From Fodinibacter sp963730365 (GTDB taxonomy: Bacteria; Actinomycetota; Actinomycetes; Actinomycetales; Dermatophilaceae): a stretch of DNA of 64,000 nucleotides. The notes below the pieces were generated by a model, which was given only the letters and a program-made list of their open reading frames with translations, did no database searches and had not been told where the DNA came from. Below are positions 58,935 to 64,000 of the stretch, piece by piece. The stretch covers positions 124,001 through 188,000 of the forward strand of contig CAVSRM010000010.1 in assembly GCA_963730365.1 (NCBI GenBank), in the 5' to 3' direction. Both the position numbers and the translations under genes were made by a program. The number at the start of each line of letters is the position of its first letter. Within the stretch, counting starts at the first letter, position 1.

Positions 58935-60029
58935 TCAGCTGATGCCGAGCTCGGCGCACGCGTCCGCGTACTCGGCCGTGCAGACGTCCTCGACGGTGTA
59001 GAAGCCGTCGGCGATGACCGTGTCGTTGATGTTGTCCTTGGTGACGACGACCGGGTCGAGCAGCGTTGCCGGGACGCCCTCCTTGTCGGCGCTGGACGTC
59101 GCTGCGTCACCGTTGGCGATCGCGATGGCGTTCTTCGCGGCGTCCTCGGCCTGCGGCTTGATCGCCTTGTAGATCGTCAGCGCCTGGTCACCGGCGATGA
59201 TCCGCTGGATCGCGGCGAGTTCGGCGTCCTGACCGGTGACCGGAGGAAGCGGGTTGACGCCGCCGCCCTTGAGGGCCGCGATCGCGCCGCCGGCCGTGCC
59301 GTCGTTCGCGGCGTACACGCCGACGAGGTTGCCCTTGAGCGTGCCGACCTGACCCTCCATCCACGACTGCGCCTTGTCGGGGCTCCAGTCGGGGGTGTCG
59401 TACTCCGCCTTGATCGTGTATCCGCTGGAGTCGAGCACGCTGTGGGCACCGGCCTTGAAGTCGGCGGCGTTGGCGTCGGTGGGCGAGCCGTTGATCATGA
59501 CGATGTCGCCGGACTCGTCACCGGCGGCCTTCATCGCGTCGACGAGTCCGGTTCCCTGGAGCTCGCCGACCTTCATGTTGTCGAACGACACGTAGTAGTC
59601 GGATCCGGCGATGAACCGGTCGTAGGCGATGACGGGGACGCCCTGGCTCTTGGCGTTCTGGACGATCGTCACGGCGGACTCGCCGTCGACGGCGCTCATG
59701 ACGATGACGTCGGCGCCCTGGGTGATCGCGGCCTCGGCCTGCTGCTGCTGCTTGGCGGCATCCTGCTCGGCATTGCTGTAGAGCACCTCGCAGTCGGGGC
59801 AGTCAGCCTTCACGGCAGCCTCGAAGAACGGCCGGTCGAACGCCTCGTAGCGTGCCGTCTTGTTCTCGGGCAGCAACAGGGCGATCTTCTTGGCGTCGCC
59901 TCCCCCGGAGCTGGCGCTGCTGTCGTCGGAGCTGCTCGACGAGTCGTCGCTGCCGCAGGCCGACAGGGCGGAGACGGTGAGGCCGACTGCCAGAGCGGCG
60001 CCGGCGAAACGGATTGATCGAGTAGTCAT
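58935..60029 (-). CDS. xylF: Xylose-binding lipoprotein
   Basis: A 364-residue periplasmic-binding-type lipoprotein. The signal ends in the lipobox LSAC-GSD (Cys near residue 25), followed by a Ser/Asp-rich linker. IALLLPENKTARYEAFDRPF, GVPVIAYDRFIAGSDYYVSF and VVTKDNINDTVIADGFYT are XylF-like blocks that contact the sugar. It captures the sugar outside the cell for XylGH. AGGAGA precedes the ATG, and the promoter and operator are readable upstream. Confidence 0.92.
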   Translation of the reverse strand: MTTRSIRFAGAALAVGLTVSALSACGSDDSSSSSDDSSASSGGGDAKKIALLLPENKTARYEAFDRPFFEAAVKADCPDCEVLYSNAEQDAAKQQQQAEAAITQGADVIVMSAVDGESAVTIVQNAKSQGVPVIAYDRFIAGSDYYVSFDNMKVGELQGTGLVDAMKAAGDESGDIVMINGSPTDANAADFKAGAHSVLDSSGYTIKAEYDTPDWSPDKAQSWMEGQVGTLKGNLVGVYAANDGTAGGAIAALKGGGVNPLPPVTGQDAELAAIQRIIAGDQALTIYKAIKPQAEDAAKNAIAIANGDAATSSADKEGVPATLLDPVVVTKDNINDTVIADGFYTVEDVCTAEYADACAELGIS

Positions 60030-60082
60030 GCGGTTCTCCTCTTGCCACGACATCCGCAGCCTCTCTGGTGCGGTCCCTACGG

Positions 60083-60111
60083 ATCTAACCTGCTTCACGG
60101 CTTGTCGTCAA
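60083..60111 (-). promoter_or_regulatory. xylFGH promoter
   Basis: On the minus strand, -35 TTGACG (60106-60111), a 17-bp spacer and -10 TTAGAT (60083-60088) precede xylF by about 50 bp. The hexamers are close to consensus for a primary sigma factor, and the Shine-Dalgarno lies downstream as expected. Confidence 0.75.
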
Positions 60112-60137
60112 GCCTTGAATACAAGGAATTGAGACAA
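60103..60137. promoter_or_regulatory. Dyad operator at the xylF promoter (probable ROK site)
   Basis: The core CCTTG-AATA-CAAGG (60113-60126) sits just upstream of the -35. Symmetry extends outwards with TCAA/TTGA and TTGTC/GACAA, giving an imperfect ~35-bp dyad that overlaps the -35 hexamer. A repressor bound here would block xylFGH transcription. The ROK regulator encoded next door is the obvious candidate. Confidence 0.7.
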
Positions 60138-60168
60138 CGTTTTGGTCACGATGGCCGAAGAGCCAAGG

Positions 60169-61359
60169 TCACGCCGTGGTCAGGGCGGCCCTGTCGACCT
60201 CCTCACGCACCTGGTCGGCCAGGACGAAGGCTCCCACCACGTCGCTCTCATCGATGTCAAGGGCGCCCACCCGGACCTCGAGGGAGGCCGCGGCACTCGG
60301 GATGGCGCAACGGTCGATGGCCTCGCGCATCGGCTGCAGGAGCAGCTCACCAACCCGCGCCAGCTGACCCCCGACCACGACTGACTCGGGGTTGAGCAGG
60401 TTGACCACGCCGGCGACCGCGACCCCGATGTGGCGACCGGCGTCCTCGAGCACGCGTCGACACCCCGGGTCACCGTGGACGGCGCGGTGGATGACGTCCC
60501 TCAGGGTCATCGGTCCGTGCGACTCGCGAAGGGATGCGAGCACTGCCTGGGCACCGACGAAGGTGTCCAGACACCCTCGGTTCCCACAGCGGCACACCGG
60601 ACCGTCCTCGTCGATGGTCACGTGCCCGATCTCGCCGGCGGTGCCTGCGCTACCGCGGAACAGCTCACCACCGATGATGAGGCCGGCCCCCACCCCGTAG
60701 GACGCCTTGATGAAGATGCCGGTCGTCATTCCTTGCAGCGCACCGAACTTGAACTCACCCAAGGCTGCCAGGTTCGCGGTGTTGTCGAGCAGCACCGGGG
60801 TTCCGAGTGCTTCCTGCAGGACCGACGCGACGGGCACTCCCCGCCACCCCGGGAGAATCCCCGCCGACCCGACCTGGCCCGTGACGGTGTCGATCGGCGC
60901 GGGGAGGCCCACCCCCACGGCACGAACCTCGGAGAGCGCGTGGCCCGTGGTGTCGGCGAGCTCGTGCAGCAGCCGGGCACCACGGGTCATGCCCTCGTCG
61001 GCCGCGTGGTCGGCCGGCAGCGGCATCCGCTTCTGGCTGAGAACCTGGTCCCCGCCCGTGCCGATGGCCACGCGCACGTCCCGGTCACCGAAGACGATGG
61101 CGGCGAGCAGCCCACGGGGAGCAGCCACCGAGACGAGCACGGCCCGCCGTCCGTTGCGGATGCTCGGCGAGAGGACCACGGCATCGGCGGCGTCGAGCTC
61201 CTTGACGAGGTTGCTCACCGTCGCGGCGCTCAGTCCGGTCACCCCGGCGATCTCCACCTGGGTCAGCGCGCCCTCCTCGCGGACAGCATCGAGAACCCGC
61301 AGGCGGTTCATCTCGCGCAGCGATGCCTGCGATCCCGGGGCCGGACCGGTTGAGTTCAC
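60169..61359 (-). CDS. ROK-family transcriptional repressor (XylR-like)
   Basis: A 396-residue regulator. The N-terminal winged helix is MNRLRVLDAVREEGALTQVE then IAGVTGLSAATVSNLVKEL. The ROK sugar-kinase-like part has FIKASYGVGAGLIIGGELFRG, AGEIGHVTIDEDG and the zinc motif CRCGNRGCLD. Such proteins bind sugar operators and release them on ligand binding. Position between xylF and xylB makes it the xylose regulator. A GTG at 61359 follows TATCTT by 6 nt, which supports a leaderless start. Confidence 0.9.
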   Translation of the reverse strand: MNSTGPAPGSQASLREMNRLRVLDAVREEGALTQVEIAGVTGLSAATVSNLVKELDAADAVVLSPSIRNGRRAVLVSVAAPRGLLAAIVFGDRDVRVAIGTGGDQVLSQKRMPLPADHAADEGMTRGARLLHELADTTGHALSEVRAVGVGLPAPIDTVTGQVGSAGILPGWRGVPVASVLQEALGTPVLLDNTANLAALGEFKFGALQGMTTGIFIKASYGVGAGLIIGGELFRGSAGTAGEIGHVTIDEDGPVCRCGNRGCLDTFVGAQAVLASLRESHGPMTLRDVIHRAVHGDPGCRRVLEDAGRHIGVAVAGVVNLLNPESVVVGGQLARVGELLLQPMREAIDRCAIPSAAASLEVRVGALDIDESDVVGAFVLADQVREEVDRAALTTA

Positions 61360-61584
61360 GGCATAAAGATAGGCCGTCGCCGTTCCGGAGGGAAGGCGCA
61401 CACCGATTCCTCCCAGAGGAGCGGCATCCACGGCGCGGGTCCGCCGGCGGGAGGGGGGTGGGTGTCTCGGGTGCGCAAGCGCGAGGCGTCCGTTCACGAT
61501 CGGACGCCGGACCCCCTCCATACGATGGGGACGCGCGCCACCCTCGAGGCGAGGGAGCACTGGTGACGCCAGCAAAGGACGTCA
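61360..61584. promoter_or_regulatory. Divergent xylR-like/xylB intergenic region
   Basis: A 225-bp GC-rich gap with no gene. TATCTT near 61366-61371 (minus strand) serves the ROK gene. A TACGAT lies before xylB near 61521, and AAAGGAC just before its ATG is a good ribosome-binding site. I found no second copy of the CCTTG-CAAGG dyad here. Confidence 0.45.
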
Positions 61585-63006
61585 ATGGCTGAGCCCCTTC
61601 TCGTCGCCGGGGTGGACACCTCCACCCAGTCCTGCAAGGTCGTCGTGTGCGACGCCCGGTCGGGAGAGGTCGTCCGCACCGGGCGCGCACCCCACCCGGA
61701 CGGCACCGAGGTCGACCCCTCGGCCTGGTGGACGGCGTGGATCGCGGCCACGTCGGGCGGCCTCCTCGACGGGGTCGCGGCTCTCGCGGTCGGCGGGCAG
61801 CAGCACGGGATGGTGCTGCTGGAGGAGAACGGCGAGCTGGTGCGCCCGGCACTGCTGTGGAACGACACCCGCTCGTCCCGGTCGGCGGCCGACCTCGTCA
61901 CCGAACTGGGCGGCCCGCAGGCCTGGGCCGAGGCCGTCGGCGTCGTCCCGCTGGCAGCCATCACGGCCAGCAAGCTCCGGTGGGTGCTCGAGCACGAACC
62001 CCGATCCATGGAGCGCGCGCACACCTGCGTCCTCCCCCACGACTGGCTCACGGGGCGCATCCTCATGGCCGGCGATGGCTTCTCGGAGTGGACCACGGAT
62101 GCCGGCGACGCCTCGGGGACCGGATACTTCTCGGCCGCCGACCGCGCGTACCGCCCCGACCTGGTCCGGCTGGCCGCCGGTCGTGACCTCCGGGTGCCGC
62201 GGGTGGCCCGCCCGGCCGAGGTCGTCGGGCGGACCGCCTCGGGCCTGGCCGTCGCGGCAGGCACCGGGGACAACATGGGCGCGGCCCTGGGGCTGGGCCT
62301 GGAGCCGGGCGACCTCGTCGTCTCCCTCGGCACCAGCGGCACGGCATTCGCCAGGCACTCCCGGTCCACGGCCGACGCGAGCGGCGCGGTGCAGTCCTTC
62401 GCCGACGCGGAGGGCGGGTTCCTCCCTCTCGTGTGCACCCTCAACGCCGCCCGAGTGCTCACGTCCGGTGCCGCGATGCTGGGCACCGATCTCACCGGGC
62501 TCGACCGGCTCGCCCTTGCCGCGGCCCCCGGCGCCGGGGGGCTCACGCTCCTCCCCTACCTCGATGGCGAACGCACCCCCAACCTGCCGACGGCCACGGG
62601 GTCGCTCCACGGCCTCACCCGCACCAACGCGACCCCGGAGAACCTCGCGCGAGCGGTGGTCGAGGGCATGCTGCTCGGGCTCGCGGCCGCCGTCGACGCG
62701 GTGCGCGGCTCGGGGTGCGCGGTCGACCGGGTGCTTCTCGTCGGTGGGGCCTCGGCATCCACCGCTGTCCAGACCATCGCGCCGGACCTGTTCGGGGTGC
62801 CGGTGGCCGTGCCCAGCCCCGGGGAGTACGTCGCACGGGGAGCAGCCCGGCAGGCCGCGTGGGCCCTCGGCGGGCACGACCGGCCACCGCGCTGGGACGT
62901 GCGGATCGAGGCCTCGGCGGAGCCGGTCGAGCCCAGGAAGGGCCGGGAGACCACCGAGCGGTACGCCGCCCTGGTCGCCTCGCTGCACCCCTCCACCGAC
63001 GCCTGA
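61585..63006 (+). CDS. xylB: Xylulokinase
   Basis: A 473-residue FGGY-family carbohydrate kinase. VAGVDTSTQSCKVVVCDA is the N-terminal phosphate motif, GGQQHGMVLLEE and LLWNDTRSSRSAADL are xylulokinase signatures, and DLVVSLGTSGTAFARHS plus GVPVAVPSPGEYVARGAARQ complete the ATP site. It phosphorylates D-xylulose to xylulose 5-phosphate for the pentose phosphate pathway. It is divergent from the ROK gene and xylFGH. Xylose isomerase (xylA) is not in the window. Confidence 0.93.
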   Translation: MAEPLLVAGVDTSTQSCKVVVCDARSGEVVRTGRAPHPDGTEVDPSAWWTAWIAATSGGLLDGVAALAVGGQQHGMVLLEENGELVRPALLWNDTRSSRSAADLVTELGGPQAWAEAVGVVPLAAITASKLRWVLEHEPRSMERAHTCVLPHDWLTGRILMAGDGFSEWTTDAGDASGTGYFSAADRAYRPDLVRLAAGRDLRVPRVARPAEVVGRTASGLAVAAGTGDNMGAALGLGLEPGDLVVSLGTSGTAFARHSRSTADASGAVQSFADAEGGFLPLVCTLNAARVLTSGAAMLGTDLTGLDRLALAAAPGAGGLTLLPYLDGERTPNLPTATGSLHGLTRTNATPENLARAVVEGMLLGLAAAVDAVRGSGCAVDRVLLVGGASASTAVQTIAPDLFGVPVAVPSPGEYVARGAARQAAWALGGHDRPPRWDVRIEASAEPVEPRKGRETTERYAALVASLHPSTDA

Positions 63007-63030
63007 CAGAGCTCCCCCTACGGTGGGACG

Positions 63031-64000
63031 ATGAGCACCACCGACCGCGAGTTCGACATCGTCCTGTTCGGCGCCACCGGCTTCGCCGGCCGGCTGACCG
63101 CCCAGCACCTCGCCACCGAGGCCCCCGCGCACGTGCGCATCGCCCTCGCCGGGCGGAGCCGCGAGCGGCTGGCAGCCGTGGCGGAGGAACTGGGGGACGC
63201 CGCGGCAGGGTGGCCGCTGATCGTGGTCGACGCGACCGACGACGACGCCGTGACGGACCTCGCCGGGCGCACGCGGGTCGTCGTGACGACGGTGGGCCCC
63301 TACGTCTTGTACGGTCGGGGCCTCGCCGCCGCCTGCGCCGCGGCAGGCACCCACTACTGCGACCTGACCGGTGAGGTGCTGTTCGTCCACCAGAGCATCG
63401 CCGACAACCACGAGGCGGCCAAGACCACCGGCGCCCGGATCGTGCACGCCTGTGGCGTCGACTCGATCCCCAGCGACCTCGGGGTCCTCCTCACCGCCCG
63501 CGCCGCGCAGGCCGACGGCGCTCAGCTGGGGAACACGCGGCTCGCCGTGAAGAGCTTCAAGGGCGGCGCCAGCGGCGGCACCGTGGCGACGATGGTCGCC
63601 CAGGCCGACCAGATGCGCTCGGATGCCCGTGCGCGCTCGATCGTGGCGGACCGCTGGGCGCTCGCCGAAGGCGGCCGTCCGCCGCGCAGCACGAGCCCGC
63701 GGACGCCCGGCGGTTCGGGACTGCCGGGCCTGGTGGACCGGGTTGTCAAGGCGTCACCCGTGAAACGCGACAGCGACAACGGTCACTTCACCGGCCCCTT
63801 CGTCATGGCCGGCTTCAACACCCGCATCGTTGCGCGCTCGGCCTCTCTCCTGGACTACGGACCGGGGTTCCGCTACGTCGAGTACACCGACTACGGCAGC
63901 GGGCCACGAGGAGCGGTGATGGCCGGGGGGGTCACCACGGCACTCGGGCTCGGCCTGGTCGGAATGGCCTTCTCCCCCACGCGGTCGGTGCTGGGTCGGG
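63031..64000 (+). CDS. Saccharopine dehydrogenase-like / trans-acting enoyl reductase family protein (3' end outside window)
   Basis: The frame is open from the ATG to the window end, giving at least 323 residues. FDIVLFGATGFAGRLTAQHLA is a Rossmann motif; VVTTVGPYVLYGRGLAAACA, GTHYCDLTGEVLFVHQSI and HACGVDSIPSDLGVLL are characteristic of the Rv2449c/Rv2953-like family. In mycobacteria, Rv2953 acts as a trans enoyl reductase in phenolglycolipid synthesis; most members are uncharacterised. TACGGT lies 6 nt before the ATG, so the transcript may be leaderless. It starts 24 bp after xylB. Confidence 0.85.
   Translation, partial: MSTTDREFDIVLFGATGFAGRLTAQHLATEAPAHVRIALAGRSRERLAAVAEELGDAAAGWPLIVVDATDDDAVTDLAGRTRVVVTTVGPYVLYGRGLAAACAAAGTHYCDLTGEVLFVHQSIADNHEAAKTTGARIVHACGVDSIPSDLGVLLTARAAQADGAQLGNTRLAVKSFKGGASGGTVATMVAQADQMRSDARARSIVADRWALAEGGRPPRSTSPRTPGGSGLPGLVDRVVKASPVKRDSDNGHFTGPFVMAGFNTRIVARSASLLDYGPGFRYVEYTDYGSGPRGAVMAGGVTTALGLGLVGMAFSPTRSVLGR

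Noticed and set aside
1..64000. tRNA, rRNA, insertion sequences, integrases or phage genes
   Set aside because: Intergenic gaps are short and none shows a tRNA-like cloverleaf with CCA-adjacent acceptor, and no transposase or integrase motifs were found.

Overview
The window is about 64 kb of very GC-rich DNA with dense, short-spaced genes, many GTG starts, lipobox lipoproteins and many apparently leaderless start codons. This points to an actinobacterium. Gene content (fused oleBC, single-domain xylG, sunset-domain protein, PntAB transhydrogenase) fits Micrococcales, perhaps Intrasporangiaceae; the genus is a guess. I see no rRNA, tRNA, CRISPR array, insertion sequence or prophage, so this looks like ordinary chromosome with several accessory metabolic islands.

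Layout. 1-2.0 kb: NCS1 nucleobase permease coupled to a cysteine hydrolase. 2.2-4.9 kb: purM, a tandem duplication, a structured leader, and a secreted SH3b-NlpC/P60 cell-wall hydrolase. 4.9-7.9 kb: pntAB. 8-14.1 kb: sunset-domain membrane protein, acyl-CoA synthetase, PLP decarboxylase and MFS_2 transporter. 14.2-19.7 kb: unknown actinobacterial protein, PQQ-type sugar dehydrogenase lipoprotein, alkyltransferase-like protein, a thioredoxin lipoprotein/CcdA pair, and a two-component system. 19.9-26.9 kb: alaA, tandem fluoride channels, subtilase, small membrane protein, permuted papain-like protein, an ArsR/AHSA1 pair with a clear operator, and a secreted CHRD/SOD-like protein.

26.9-45.5 kb is the richest accessory region and is dominated by flavin and heme oxidoreductases. 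It holds an FAD dehydrogenase, a HAD phosphatase, a membrane metallophosphoesterase, a cholesterol-oxidase-like GMC oxidoreductase divergent from an alpha/beta hydrolase that carries the same accessory domain, a protein of unknown family, an ICMT-like methyltransferase, a LuxR regulator with helical repeats, a flavin monooxygenase, another hydrolase, an atypical cytochrome P450 with a peroxygenase/CYP74-like heme loop, a DyP-type peroxidase and two paralogous small proteins. The last four form a tight operon and are my best candidate for an undescribed oxidative pathway, possibly acting on lipids. The substrate is unknown.

45.7-53.6 kb: an AHL-lactonase-like metallo-beta-lactamase, a DUF998-metallophosphoesterase fusion, and a complete oleA-oleBC-oleD cluster for head-to-head condensation of fatty acyl-CoAs to long-chain olefins. 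53.6-56.8 kb: a decayed carbohydrate-binding protein, a medium-chain acyl-CoA synthetase and a sucraseferredoxin-like protein. 56.8-63.0 kb: a xylose locus (xylFGH ABC transporter, ROK repressor, divergent xylB) with a readable promoter and dyad operator before xylF. The window ends inside a saccharopine-dehydrogenase-like enoyl reductase gene.
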